Source of the DNA: Malania oleifera
Taxonomy: Eukaryota > Streptophyta > Magnoliopsida > Santalales > Ximeniaceae
Length of the DNA stretch: 64,000 nucleotides
Assembly: GCF_029873635.1 (NCBI RefSeq)
Contig: NC_080418.1
Location: 150,839,748-150,903,747, forward strand
Direction of reading: 5' to 3'
Shown here: positions 1 to 11,797 of the stretch, piece by piece
Position numbering within the stretch: the first letter of the stretch is position 1
Layout of the letters: every line of letters starts with the position of its first letter
Notes under the pieces: model-generated
Told to the model about the DNA's origin: nothing
What the model saw: only the letters and a program-made list of their open reading frames with translations
The model's database searches: none
Translations under genes and position numbers: made by a program

Positions 1-679
1 TGGTGGTTCTGATTCTGGGCATCACCTCCCATTGGTTCTGATGGATCTGTCTCTGTAATAGTTAGCTTCTAACAGGTTTTGTTATTGCCTAGGGGTTTTT
101 TGGGGTATTAGGGGGGGGTCTCTCTTTCTCGTCATGTCTCATTTGTGGTCTTTTATATCATCATTGTGGTATCTTTTTTTTTTTTTTTTTTTTCGTTTGT
201 TTTCTTCCTTATAAAAAATCTCGTTTGGTATTTTCCTGTCTTGTGAATCTAGATATACTCTGTTGGGGAGCAGCTTTGCCTCTGTATTTTCAAAGAGAGC
301 TAGAAGCAAGGTTGGGAATGTACTTCATTATAGTTGGAGAAGCTTTCCATTTTCTTTATTTTATTTTTATTTATTTTATTGTGGTTTTTTATAATTTAAA
401 TATTATTGTTATCATGTTGAACAAATTTTCCTAGCCTCTCTCTCTCTCTCTCTCTCCCCGGCTTATAAGAGTTATTAAGTACAGAGTATTGTTTATGAAT
501 TGCTTTTCTTAGGGAGTTTTTATCATAAGCATCTGATCGGCTGCTGTACCTAGCCAAGGAAGCTTAAAATATCCTCTTATTTTTATTACGACTCTGGTGG
601 TTAAGCTTGTCCGACGAATTGCCCTAACGAAAGTTTTACATTTGAAAAGATTATTTTAGATACCAATAAAAAACTAAAT
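1..679. other. AT-rich intergenic stretch, unassigned
   Basis: I recognise no gene here. It holds homopolymer T runs (about 175-193) and a CT run near 438-455. One frame is open from base 2 to a TAA at about 56-58 and could be the tail of an upstream gene, but it is too short to identify. Confidence 0.3.
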
Positions 680-1236
680 CTAATTATGTCTCCTATGGTT
701 TTAAAATTCATAGCTATATCTTACATTGTTTTTGAATTTAGTCATTGTAATCAATCGAAACACTTCATCCTCTTCTTCACAACTCAAGTTTCCTCATCCT
801 TAATTCTCCAAATAACAGAATGTAAGAGTTTCTTGTTATGAAAAATGGGTTTTGAAAAAGGTGACTGTCACCTCTTTCATGAAAAAGGTGAACTGTCACC
901 TCTTTCATTACCTCATCTTTCATCGTTTTTGTTTTTTCACCTCAATAAATGTCACCTTATTCATATTGTCCTATAAAAAGACACCCTAACTCTTAGATTT
1001 GAAACATATCTTTCCATGCTTATATATACATTGTACGCTTGTATATTTACTTGCATGCTTAAAAAAGGTAGAATATATAGAAAGAGGATAGATATATCTT
1101 GTATATGGTTGGTTCCATATCATATATTTTTCCTGTGGTAGTGAAGTTTTTGATCCCATTCATTCGTAGAGTAGGTATAGTCGAATAACGTAAATTTTTG
1201 TCTCAACATTCATGCATCTTTTATAACATGTCTAAC
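680..1236 (+). mobile_element. Possible Ty1/copia-type LTR
   Basis: This is a tentative call. It shows LTR-like order: palindromic tandem repeats at 854-908, a TATA box (tataaaaag, about 972-980), then a downstream segment around 1160-1200 (tcgaataacgtaaat) resembling the sequence near the 3' end of plant Tork-type copia LTRs. A TAACA end at about 1236 is followed by a degenerate primer-binding-like stretch. The 5' boundary and target duplication were not found. It could instead be ordinary intergenic DNA. Confidence 0.3.
854..908. repeat. Two tandem units with a central palindrome
   Basis: Two units of 27 and 28 bp stand head to tail. Each contains the near-palindrome AGGTGA(A)CTGTCACCT with 6-7-bp arms. 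They end about 65 bp upstream of a TATA-like box, the arrangement of enhancer repeats in LTR U3 regions such as the tobacco Tnt1 BII boxes. Confidence 0.7.
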
Positions 1237-2908
1237 ATTTGGGGCTCTTTACATAATGATGTTTTACTGAAGGGAATTTTTTCTAAGGCTCATAGATGTA
1301 TATAGTGGGGATAGAGATGCCAGTCTTCTTAAGAATGGTTGGTTAACCATCCTTTTCATGCAAAAGTCTACTTTTAAGCCCTTGTGTTGTAGACTTTAGG
1401 ATTTTCCCCTTTGTATTTTCCTAAAATTAATAAAGGTGACAACTCAATGTTTTCATTTAATCTTATTTTATATAGTCTTTCTTTTACTCTTATTTTTTTT
1501 GTTTAGAGGTCGCTATGTAACGCTCATTTCGTTGGGTTGGTAATACCCGACTAGAACGCATGGAGGGGATACTCGAGTGTTTATTTAAATTTTTTAGACA
1601 TGCAATATTCATATTTTTATGATTTTGATCGTCAATAAAATGTTAATATGTAAGTTATAATATAAAGTGGAACGAAATTGTTGTATCCCTTGGATTATAT
1701 TGGACTGTGAATGAATGATAAAATTTTAATTTGACTGATTTAAGATGTTTCCTAACAAAACATGCATCTCTATGTTTACCTATGTCTTGGATTAAATTAG
1801 ATTATGAATGAATGATAAAATTTTAAATTGTTTCCTTTTGAGTTGTGTGGAGCTTTGTAATAAATTAATTATTTATTATATAAAAAATTGATTCTTATAA
1901 TTTTTTTTTAATTTTTGAATTATTTAGTAAGCCGGCTTGGTTCGATTTATTAGATTCTGATATTATTGATCGATTTTGATATATATATATATATATATAT
2001 ATGTAGAAATATTTTTCATCATCACAACAAATCCTCAAAAAAAAAAAAAAAAAAGTTTGTACCGACTAAGGTATATACTTCAACATTCTTGTGCTAGAAC
2101 TTTGGCTAATAAACACAAGATCGGATTTTAAATTTAAAATTTAAGTTTATAGCATTTCTGTGTTTTAGAGGTCAAAGTGGCCATTGATTCTATTTTATGA
2201 GAAAATTACAAGGAATTAAAAGGTATATAAATTTGATTGAAAGAATAATCATAGTTAATTATAGAGTAATAGACATTGACATCGCTTGAGACTTGACGAA
2301 AAAGCACATTCCTTTCCTAAAGTTTTAGGAATTTTGTACGTGTAAAGTTAAAAGATGATATACATTTGATTAAATGAGTAGTTCTAGTTAATTATGGAAT
2401 AAAAAAAGTTGACCTCTCTTAAGATTTGACGAAAAATACAGATTTCTCTTGAAATTTTAAAAAGTTTTATGTACCAAATCTGAGATTTGTTAAAAAAATG
2501 TCATGGAGCTTTTGTTAAATTTTTAAATCTTAGGGGAAGTTAGTATTTTGACATTAACTACAAGAGTGTTTTAAGGTGGTTATTGAGTTGTTTCAAGAAA
2601 ATTAATTATTGATGGTTGTGCGAGTATTTTGGATAGTCTAAAAACTAGTCCAAGAAAGCGAATCTCTTTTCACATAGTAGAGATTATCCAAGAGAAGTGC
2701 ATTGTATGAAAGATCATTTACTTCTAATATAAAAATAAATATATCTCAAAATTTTTAATATTAATTTTGAATTGATAACGTATATATCTTTAGACAATTG
2801 TATCAATTGAATTGTCAAGTCTCTAAATATTTTGTCATTTAAGTCAAGTAGTAAAAGTAATTAAAAGTTTTAACTAATATAAAAGAGTAAGTCACTTAAC
2901 AATTAATC
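1237..2908. other. AT-rich non-coding DNA
   Basis: I see no gene. Two diverged copies of a ~125-bp segment lie head to tail at about 2215-2340 and 2341-2470, sharing tagttaattatRga and cttRagaYttgacgaaaaa. Simple repeats are a (TA)n run at 1980-2002 and poly-A at 2037-2054. Confidence 0.5.
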
Positions 2909-2925
2909 AAGAAAGTGAATTATTA

Positions 2926-3370
2926 GCCCCCATGGGCATGGAGTAGTGGAAAGACATCAGCACGTAAGAAGGAGCATCGATGGTTCAATTCCAGGTAGAT
3001 ACACTCACGGAACTAACGGTATCTGTGAATGGTGAGAATTTACTCTGTGAGTCAGCGGGGACCGCGGATGGTGAGAGTTCGCTTTGTGAGCTAGCGGGAA
3101 CTGTGGATGGTGAGAGTTCTTTGTGAGCCAGCGGGGACCATGGATGGTAATGGAGATGTGTCTCGGGGTTCAGGTTGGCCGAATGTCCAACTGATGCACG
3201 GAAGTCGTGTCTACATTCCGGACTTTACCTGATCGGCGAGACCTAGGGGGAGAATGCTGATCCGTAAGTTTGGTACCACACCAAGGGGTCCAAAGGGCTT
3301 GTTGGTGGCTAGAGTTCCTATGTAATAAAAAAAAAAAGGAAAAAAAAAAAGAAAAAAAAAAAAGAAAAAA
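2926..3370 (+). mobile_element. tRNA-derived SINE with exact 17-bp target duplication
   Basis: The 445-bp body is bounded by identical 17-bp direct repeats at 2909-2925 and 3371-3387 (aagaaagtgaattatta). The head has pol III-like boxes: A-box-like tggagtagtgg (2939-2949) and B-box ggttcaattcc (2982-2992). The body ends in an interrupted poly-A tail (about 3328-3370). Its 3' domain (ttggtaccacacc...ggtccaaag...gtggctagagt) is shared with two other SINEs in the window (4156-6496 minus, 38995-39154 plus). An internal 39-bp tandem repeat makes this copy longer than the others. The exact duplication suggests it is the youngest of the three. Confidence 0.92.
3031..3148 (+). repeat. 39-bp tandem repeats inside the SINE
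   Basis: Units start at 3031, 3070 and 3109, with a partial unit from about 3145. Each carries ggtgaga(g/a)tt...tgtgag(t/c)cagcggg. They lie between the tRNA-like head and the shared 3' domain and are absent from the other two SINE copies. Confidence 0.85.
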
Positions 3371-3387
3371 AAGAAAGTGAATTATTA

Positions 3388-4139
3388 CATTTATTCTCAT
3401 ACATTATTTCTCATTTAATATATGCACTCATTCACTTAGTTTAATTTTTTTATTATATGCTATTATTTTTTTATAATATTGCAAATGATTAAAAAAATTG
3501 ATCAATTTAACGTTAATTTGATAAGTCTATCGTAGGGAGTCGTATCCGCCTTATAGTTATAGAATTTGAGGAACCCAAATAATAATAACGTGATTTAAGC
3601 TTAGTCGGGTCTTTCTATAACTTTTTAAAAGGACCTTTTACAAAGGAATTGATGAAAATGAGCGTATATATAATATTTTAAAAATGTTTGCCCTTTTATA
3701 TATTTGGTAAAAAAATGATAAGTTGTCTAAAAATATTTTAAAAAATTAAAATAAAAATGTATTTTTAGGAAATATAACTAATGCTTTGATAGTTTTGTAA
3801 TGTTTTAAAAAAATTTAGACAACACTAAAGTAGGAAATTCTGTTCGAGAAAAACCTAACTTTTAACTTTTAAAAAATTTAAATTTGTAACTCTAAAAAGC
3901 TTAAAAAAAAAAAAAAGAAGAAGCTAAATCCAACTTTTATTTTTAAAATGAAGAAATTGGAACCAAATAAAGAGACCAAACTCACCCTTAATGTTATTAC
4001 TAACAACATTGTGCCTATTAAATGTAACTTTTATTTGCTTAACTTACAAAAGAAAATTTTGATAGATTGCTTTTTAGTTTAAAAAACTTTATTTAATTCA
4101 AAATTAACAGAATTAATAATAAGAGGTTTTGGAGTTGAC
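3388..4139. other. AT-rich non-coding DNA
   Basis: I see no gene, repeat boundary or RNA in this stretch between two SINEs. It consists mostly of A/T runs with scattered poly-A. Confidence 0.5.
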
Positions 4140-4361
4140 GAGATGCCATTTTATTTTACTTTTTATTTTTATTTTTAATTTTTTTTGATAACTCAAGAAC
4201 TCTAGCCACCATTGCGTCACTTTGGACACTATGGTGTGGTACTAAACTCGGGGGGGAGGGGGTGAAATCCGCTCGCCCATTGACACACCCCTAGTAATTC
4301 ACTGGTGTAATGCCTCAATCGAACCTGTGATCTTGGGGTCACCAAAGTCACAAGTCGCCCG

Positions 4362-6463
4362 TGTAACGACCTGCCTATTTTACCATAATTTTTTTCCATA
4401 ACAACATTCAATATAATAATCATGTACCACTGAATAACATAATCAACCTGGCCCCATGGGTACCAAGGATATACCCAAAATACAACTTAGATACCTAAGT
4501 AGCAGGAAACGTAAATTACAACATACCATACAACCAACCACAATACCAGAGTCATACTAAAATTGTTATATATATACAATCATCCACAAAAAGACTAAAA
4601 GTAGCCTAGGGTCACTTCCCAAAAATAAATCTAACCCTAACTCATCAACTCACCCTTCTGATAGGGTAGCTCAGTCGTACTCTATTGTCGTGGAGCTCTA
4701 TCCACTCCTTTACCTGGATTTCCTGAAAGGTTTATATAGTTGGGGTGAGATACTTCTTAGTAAGAGAAATAAACTAATATCAATGTATGACAACATGAGT
4801 ATTTTCGTGTTATACATATAACAGTACATAAATTATATTTGATAAAACTGCCTGTATCATATCTGGAAAAATATAATTTATCATAACATGGTATAACATA
4901 CTGAATTTCTATACATGAAATCATCATATATAATTGTACATAAAATAACACCCTGGATGGATAGCTAGCTAGTGTCATGTCTTACCCTCACATGATTTAG
5001 TTGTGTGACTTGAAGGCGGGACCTAACAGTGTCTGGCCGACCACACTAGATCAACACAAGTCTGTAAATACGATGGGTCTGCCCCTCCTGGTCCGGATGC
5101 CAGAGGGATGCCTGCACTACCATAAAACCACATCGACTGCCGATCTCCCACAGTCCCTTACGACACGTGGTAGTACTAACATATACATGATCGTGATCAT
5201 ATAACTACGATATCGTACTTCGTGAAAGCCCAAACCAAGCCATTCAGGTTTTGATAACATATAGTATATTTCCAAATAATGATACATGACTATTTCATAA
5301 TAATATCTGTCATGATAATATTTTCATAAAATTTTGCATAACATATCATATAAAATTCACGGCCCTTATGCCGACATTTTGTATCTTGTAAATCACGGCC
5401 TTTACGCTGGCATAACATGTCATATAAAACCCACGGCCCTTACGCTGGCATATCATATAAAATCACGGCCCTTACGCCGACACATCATATAAAATTCATA
5501 GTTTGAAATCCCTATATCTTCTTGAAAAACAGTAATTACATGGTTATTCTGAAAACATAATATTCTGATATTACATAAAATCAAAGAATTTCATACTCAT
5601 GCCACACAAAAGTGAATATTGTTCCATTTATAAAATTTACACAATTATAATAACTGCTGAACTATATTAAAATTGTTTTCTTGTTAACAATAGAATTTCC
5701 AAACTCAGTTCTATAACATAAATAATTTCCTTAAAAATAAAAGCTGAATATTAATAAATAATTTCATGAAAATACTGACTTAGTTTACCTCCTTACGTGA
5801 CTTACTAGGAAGCCCACAAAATACCCAACTTACACCCGTGTGTTCCCCAGCTCAACACCCTGAAATTGATATTTTCCCAACAAAACTTCAGTATTATCTT
5901 TTTTAACATATTCTCCTCAGTCCAGAAACACTAAAAACTTAATAAAACTGAAATTAACTAACTTACCCAAATTTTAGGATGGTTCCCAAGGGGGCCTGAC
6001 CTACAAATCACTCCAACAGATGTGAAGAGAATCTTCTCAGGAGTGATGTGACAGCTTCGGATTGTCAAACCAGGGAAGAATCAGCCCGAAATCCTGGAGA
6101 GAAGAGAAGGTGGGGGGGGGGGGGGGAGACTGAAGTGAGAGAGAGAAGAGAGATTTGCATGCTATTTTCTTGCTGAAAATATGAGTTAGAGCTATTTATA
6201 CACTTACCTTCATTGACGAGACATGTCACTTCATCGACGAGGCCAAGTAGAGAGTTCGTTGACGAACACTTATTCATCTTCGACGAACTTTAGGCCCTAC
6301 AAAACAGCCCTCTCGGTAATTTCTCGTTGATAAGACACGTGTCCCCATCGACGATCCCAATAAGCCGAAGCGTTCGTTGATGAGATCCTGCTATGACCCC
6401 CTTTAAAATATCCTTTTCTCCCTTTTTTATTATTTAAATACTATAATTCTTCAGGTCTCTACA
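4362..6463 (-). mobile_element. Solo LTR, gypsy family A (copy A1)
   Basis: A 2102-bp LTR with ends TGTAACGACC...CTCTACA and a perfect 5-bp target duplication GCCCG (4357-4361, 6464-6468). There is no internal region, so it is a solo LTR. It is oriented on the minus strand: U3 on the right has a GTCGACGA-type cluster (about 6215-6390) and a TATA-like box (complement of 6192-6203), then CT-rich leader, a donor-like GGGTAAGTTAG (about 5960-5972) and the shared gypsy-LTR modules (5000-5035, 4745-4770). The same family is at 13204-17894, 14040-15971, 21386-23621 and 26748-28507; the LTR of G3 (41589-43662) is a relative. Confidence 0.93.
5350..5490. repeat. CACGGCCCTTACGCCGACA minisatellite in LTR A1
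   Basis: About four imperfect copies of cacggccYttacgcYgRca separated by AT-rich spacers. It occupies the same LTR position as the larger arrays at 14940-15045, 22256-22590 and 42525-42680, so it is an ancestral LTR feature that expands separately in each copy. Confidence 0.75.
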
Positions 6464-6512
6464 GCCCGTACCACTTGAGTTGACCCAGTTAGACATGAGA
6501 CGCCATTTTATT

Positions 6513-6816
6513 GCTTATGTGTAAGTACGTGTGTAATATATATGTTGTAAAATAACGCCTCTTACAACAATGCATAGCGGAATAACAATATTGTTGTAAA
6601 GAATCAAACAAACACTTGCAACAATCTAAATGGTGATAAACAAAATATATCCACAACCACAACAATATAAATAAAACAATAATAAAGGCAACAACATCAG
6701 GAATAACATGGTTCGGCAAAACTTACATCCACAGGAGCAATCGGCAAGAGATTTCACTATGAAGATCAAAGATATACAATACAATCACATACAATGATCT
6801 TCTCTCCTTCTGTGAC
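6513..6816 (-). mobile_element. Copia-like LTR or leader fragment
   Basis: Read on the minus strand this has gtggatgtaagttttgccgaa followed by ccatg, a motif common near the 3' end of plant Tork-type copia LTRs. I see no boundaries, and the right side is cut by the LTR starting at 6817. A similar plus-strand motif is near 1170. Confidence 0.35.
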
Positions 6817-9143
6817 GCCCTGATTTTCGTACAATTTTTTTATTATAAATAATCAATAATAATTAAGTACTCACTCACCATAAACAACATCTATAAATCG
6901 TCCACGTCAACCACCCTATTACCATTCACATGACCCGACCTGCATTGGGTACCGGGTTAAAAGTTATTTCATTATACAACCTAACAGCGGAAGACAGTAC
7001 ATACATATTAGTCAGAATAAAATACCTAGAGTATCAACATACATATATATACATCACTATTACAAACTCAAAAATAACTCAACTCTAGGGGAATTACACC
7101 TCTCTTAGTCCAAAAACTCACCCTATGTGTTAGGGTCCAAGCTCCCTATGATCACGAAGCTCTGTCACCTGACCTATCACTGTTCCCTGAAAAATTTAGA
7201 TAATTTGGGTGAAACACATCTCAGTAAGAAGGAATAAATTATTTACAGTGTGTGGCCATAAGAGTTCAGTTATAATACATTTTACTTTTCAAATCATCAT
7301 TTCATCTGAGAAAATACGTTGATATACACATTCTTATGATCATATAGATATACAACACAAGTTTTTATAAGTTTTAAAATCATTTCTCAAATTCGATGAT
7401 TTCCAACACATATTTACCCTCGAAGTTCTTGAGAATATGGAAGATTACCCGCTCATATAGGTAGCTTCCCTCTGCCCTAACACGTTATGTAGCCAAGTAT
7501 GGTCACATTTGATACCTATCAGGGCACTCACCTTACTCAGTAAGTCCTCAGGTGAAGAGTTTCACTTCGCCTCAATTATTTATCTTATTAACTCACACGG
7601 TTCTATTTTTCAATTTTATCATTCTCTATTTCTCATTTACCATTATTTCTTTCATTTCTCATTTTAGCCCATTATATCATTCTTTCACTTTCCATTTCCA
7701 TTTCACTATCCAGCTCATGAGTATCTTTGGTACCTAGTACCAACATCGCGTCTGTAACTCATAGCTACCCTAAGGATCTTTCTTTCCACACCATACTTCC
7801 CCCCATGGTCAAGGTTGTGCGGTTCGAAGGCTGGATCTAACCGCGGTTGGCCCACCCGGTTAGATCAAAATATCATATCACATATCGCGTTTGTAGTATG
7901 ATTGGCCGACCTATAGCCTTGATCTAGACTCGGGGGACCCAACAACCCTACAAAATGGCTCAGTCGACTGTCACGCCACACGCTCTAAGAGTCTGTGTGG
8001 TTGCACTACACCACTAGCAACGGTACTGTGCTCAATATTACAACCATCCATCAAGGTTTACTACCACATACCTACAATCATTATGCGGTATTGGCATTTC
8101 ATTAATTATAATTTAATTCCATATTGCAGTATTCATATTTCCCATTTTCACATTTTAGTATTTCCATATCAATATATATCATTATTCTCATATCAGTATA
8201 TCTCAATTCATCTTAATATAAATGTTCTCATCGTTTTCTGTGCACATTTCATCATCTCATAATAGTATATATCGTGTTTCACGTATTTCAACATTTCGCA
8301 AAATACTCATTTCAGTAATTCGCAAAATCCCATTTTTCATGCAAATCATTCTTACACACATATAAATACCATATTTCATTATTTTCCACTAATCACAACA
8401 ATAATTTTCATTTCAATATTTTCTCAAAAATTACTCATCGTTATATTTCACATTTTTCAATACACGTCATATGCCACACAATTCTCATCTAATATTCATA
8501 ATATATTAATTTCACAAACCAAAATATCACAATTTAATATTACTCAAATGCCACACAATTTATCTAATATTTATATCATAATAGTTTCCAGAAAAAATAT
8601 CATATGCTCATTTTGACATATTAATTTAAATAGTAATTTTAAAAATACTGTTATAATTTATTCCCCTTACCTGACTTACTGAGAGTCTCGTTAGGACCCA
8701 AATCCTACGCCTTTGGTGTCCGAAACTCAAATCCTGCAATTCTTATTTTCCCCATATTAATTAACTCATTTCCCCAAAATAATATCTATATAATTTTCCC
8801 TAGGCTTCATATACCCCAAATTAACATTTAAACTATTATTTAACATCCTCACTTAATTTTCTGAATTATGCCCGTCGGTCCTGAAATTACACCCTCACCC
8901 GGGCCCTAAATTTCAAAAATCCTACTTCCACTTCAGATGCTTAATATTCTAGCATTTCTAAATTAATACTAATTAAATGATAATAAGCCCTTTAATAACC
9001 CCCTTATCTCAAATTTGGGATTTTACCTACGACGACCCCATGAGAAATTCGTTCCGCTAGACTTGTAGAGAATCATCCCTAAATTCTCGTGGTGGTGTCC
9101 GATCGTTGATTGGACTTATAATTTGCAAGAAATTGCGATAAAA

Positions 9144-9672
9144 GTAGAAATTAGCTTACCTTAGGAGATACGCCTACGCCACTCGTACCACCAATCCGCT
9201 CCGATAGAAATGATGGCAGCGGAGAATGGAGTCCAGCATTATCTTCCGATTTCCGATCAGGCAAGAATCCGTCACGAAATTGAGGAGAGAGGGAGAGAGA
9301 AACGGAGAGCAATTAGAGAGACTTAGGGGGAGAAACTGCTCTGCGCAGCTTTTTTTTTTATTATTATTTTTTTTTATGAAGACAACTATTGAAGTTTCAA
9401 AGAAGCTTCAGTAGAAATTAGCTTGCCCCAGGAGATACGCCTACACCACTCCTACCACCAATCCGCTCCGGTAGAAATGACGGCAGCGGAGAATGGAGTC
9501 CAGCAGTATCTTCCGATTTTCAATTAGGCAAGAATCCATCATGAAACTGAGGTGAGAGGAAGAGAGAAACAGAGAGCAATCGGAGAGACTAAGGGGGAGA
9601 AACCGCTCTGCGCAGCTTTTTTTTAAAATTTTTATGAAGACAACTCCTAAAGCTTCTTTGAAGCTTCAGGAG
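9144..9672. repeat. 267-bp tandem duplication in LTR X leader
   Basis: Copies start at 9144 and 9411 and share the whole run from gtagaaattagctt through ctgctctgcgcagctt-type sequence, diverging by point changes and small indels. The duplicated block lies just downstream of the presumed transcription start on the minus strand, so the leader and its hairpin are doubled. Confidence 0.88.
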
Positions 9673-9702
9673 TGAATATATATATATATATATATATATA
9701 TA
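9645..9702 (-). promoter_or_regulatory. (TA)n tract followed by hairpin at presumed LTR start site
   Basis: On the minus strand a (TA)n run (about 9702-9678) is followed at once by a hairpin with 13-bp arms (CTCCTAAAGCTTC / GAAGCTTCAGGAG, one mismatch) and a 3-nt loop. A diverged second hairpin lies in the other duplicate at 9387-9413. The role in transcription initiation is inferred from position. Confidence 0.5.
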
Positions 9703-9866
9703 ATAATAATATTTAATTAATATTAATAATAATATATTTTATTAATAAAAATACAAATAATTTTTAACTATTATTTTTTTTATTTTTTTAAATTTAATTA
9801 ATTAATTAATATATATTTTTTGGAAATCACCCCACTAATCTTATATAGTCATTTTTGGGGTTATTA

Positions 9867-10076
9867 CATTCTCCCCTCCTTATAAAAATTTCGTCCTCAA
9901 AATTTGCCATTCGTCTGCTTCCCATCCTTAGAGAAAATACTTCCAATTTTATTAATTACCCTCACTTATGGCGGAAGAATACCGTGATTACAACGAAGAT
10001 TTTGGTAGATTACAACTATTCAAAATTTTTCAAAAGCCATTCACGTTCCAAAACTAGAAACTCTATCTATCCTATG
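9867..10076 (-). mobile_element. 3' tail of a minus-strand gypsy element with polypurine tract
   Basis: On the minus strand this reads aattttgaggacgaaat...ataaggaggggagaa and runs straight into TGTAATAACCCC, the normal order of pol 3' end, polypurine tract and 3' LTR in plant chromoviruses. It is joined on its right to an LTR fragment of opposite orientation, so the rest of this element is gone or displaced. Confidence 0.65.
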
Positions 10077-11532
10077 ATATGTACTATTATGAGATGATGG
10101 AATGTACACAGAAAATGATGAGAACATTTATATTGAAATGAATTGAGATATACTGATATGTGATTAATGATGTATATTGTTATGGACATATTGAAATGTG
10201 GAAATGAGAAATATGAATATTGCAATATGGAATTGAAATATGATTGATGAAATGCCAATATCGCATAATGATTTCAGGTATGTGGTAGTGAACCCTGATG
10301 GATGGTTGTGATATTGAGCATGATACCGTTGCTAGTGGTGTAGTGCAACCACACGGACTCTTGGAGCGTGTGGCGTGACAGTCGACTGAGCCATTTTGTA
10401 GGGTTGTTGGGCTCCCTGAGTCCAAATCAGGGCTATAGGCCGGCCAATCGTACTACAGACGTGATATGTGATATGATATTTTGATATAACTGGGTCAGCC
10501 AACCGTAGTTAGATCCAGCCTTCGGGCCACACAACCTTGACCATGGGGGGAAGCATGACGTGGAAAGAAGGATCCTTAGGTTAGCCATGAGTTACAAATG
10601 CGATGTTGGTACTAGGTACCAAGGATACTCATGAGTTGGATTTTAAAATGAAAATGGAAAGTGAAAGAATGATAAAATTGGCTAAAATGAGAAATGAAAG
10701 AAATAATGAAAATTGAGAAATAGAGAATGATAAAATTGATAAATGGAACTGTGTGAGTTAATAACATAAATAATTGAGGCGAAGTGGAACTCTTCGCCTG
10801 AGGGCTTACTGAGTAAGGTGAGTGCTTTGATAGGTATCAGATGTGGCCATACTTGGCTGCATAACGTGTTAGGGTAAAGGGAAGCTACCTGTATGGGCGG
10901 GTAATCTTCCCTATTCTCAGGAGTTTCGCGGTAAATATGTGTTGGAAATCATTGAATTTGAGAAATGGTTTTAAAGCTTATAAAAGCTTGTGTTGTATAT
11001 CTATATGATTATGAGAATGTGTATATCAGTGTATTTTCTCAGATGAAATGATGATTTGAAATGTAAAGTGTATTATAACTGAACTCATATGACCACACAT
11101 TGTAAATAATTTATTCCTTCTTACTGAGATGTGTCTCACTCAAATTATCTAACTTTTTCAGGGAACAGGGATAGGCCAGGTGATAGAGCTCCAAGACCTT
11201 AGGGAGCTAAGACCCTGACACATAGGGTGAGTTTTTTAGACTAGGGGAGGTGTAATTCCCCTAGAGTTGAGTTGTTTTTGAGTATGGGGTGGTGATGTTT
11301 ATATATATGTATGTTGATACTCTGGGTCTTGTATTCTGACTGATATGTATATACTGTCTTCCGCTGTTAGGTTGTATAATGAAATAACTTTTTACCCAGT
11401 ACCCAATGTAGGTCGGGTTATATGAATGGTAATAGGGTTGTTGACGTGGCCGATTTGTGAATGTTGTAGATGATGAGTGAATATTTATTTATTATTATTT
11501 ATACAAAAATTGTATGAAAATCGGGGCATCAC
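10077..11532 (+). mobile_element. Partial family X LTR in plus orientation (second arm)
   Basis: This is the mirror image of 6817-8272: position sums stay within a base of 18349 at both ends and in the middle, so net indels almost cancel. It ends CGGGGCATCACA. It carries the conserved modules (10509-10560; 11126-11147 followed by tttttcaggg). The 5' half of this LTR is missing and no target duplication was found, so it was joined by rearrangement or truncated before joining. Confidence 0.78.
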
Positions 11533-11783
11533 ATGTAAGTTATGTTGTAAGTTAATGGATATGTGTTATGGTTGTATAAACTAAACTAGTTGTCTAGTTT
11601 TGGGTCGAATTATAATATGGATGTTTGGGAACTTTTACGTATGAAAGGACTTAGAACTTTGGTAATGTATGTTTGGTGAATGTTTCATTATTTCTGCTGC
11701 ATCTATGTTTAATGATTATGGTATTAGACACACAGAAGTCACTAAAGTAGCACCCGGGCCAACGAGGGGCTCAAGGCGTTACA
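11533..11783 (+). mobile_element. 5' LTR remnant of gypsy G1
   Basis: The last ~250 bp of an LTR ending GGCGTTACA, directly followed by a primer-binding site. It resembles the end of G1's 3' LTR (about 24180-24441), sharing ctttggtaatgt-type and aagtagcacccgggcc-type segments. Confidence 0.65.
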
Positions 11784-11785
11784 GG

Positions 11786-11797
11786 TGGTATCAAAGC
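11786..11797 (+). promoter_or_regulatory. Primer-binding site of G1
   Basis: TGGTATCAAAGC, one base off the usual plant initiator-tRNA-Met primer site TGGTATCAGAGC, two bases after the LTR end. It sets the start of the G1 internal region. Confidence 0.75.

Larger units (their letters stand above)
4156..6496 (-). mobile_element. Minus-strand SINE split by a solo LTR
   Basis: Target duplication gagaYgccattttatt flanks it at 4140-4155 and 6497-6512 (15/16 identical). On the minus strand the head (6496-6464) continues at 4361-4156 once the LTR at 4362-6463 is removed, giving a ~235-bp SINE with B-box ggttcgattga (complement of 4315-4325) and a poly-A tail (poly-T at 4156-4190). Its 3' domain (accacaccatagtgtccaaag) matches the SINE at 38995-39154 closely and the one at 2926-3370 more distantly. 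The SINE inserted first and the LTR element landed in its head later. Confidence 0.87.
6817..9866 (-). mobile_element. Long gypsy LTR (family X), 3' LTR of a minus-strand element
   Basis: A 3050-bp LTR. On the minus strand it starts TGTAATAACCCC (9866) and ends GGGCGTCACA (6817). Immediately to its right is a minus-strand polypurine tract (AAGGAGGGGAGAA), so this is the 3' LTR. It has a (TA)n box at about 9678-9702 with a hairpin at 9645-9673, a 267-bp tandem duplication of the leader, and the conserved gypsy-LTR modules (7804-7842; 7209-7231). Bases 6817-8272 are mirrored at 10077-11532. Confidence 0.8.

Noticed and set aside
2939..2992. Possible tRNA gene
   Set aside because: A- and B-box words are present but the cloverleaf is not, and the segment lies inside a SINE with target duplication and poly-A tail.
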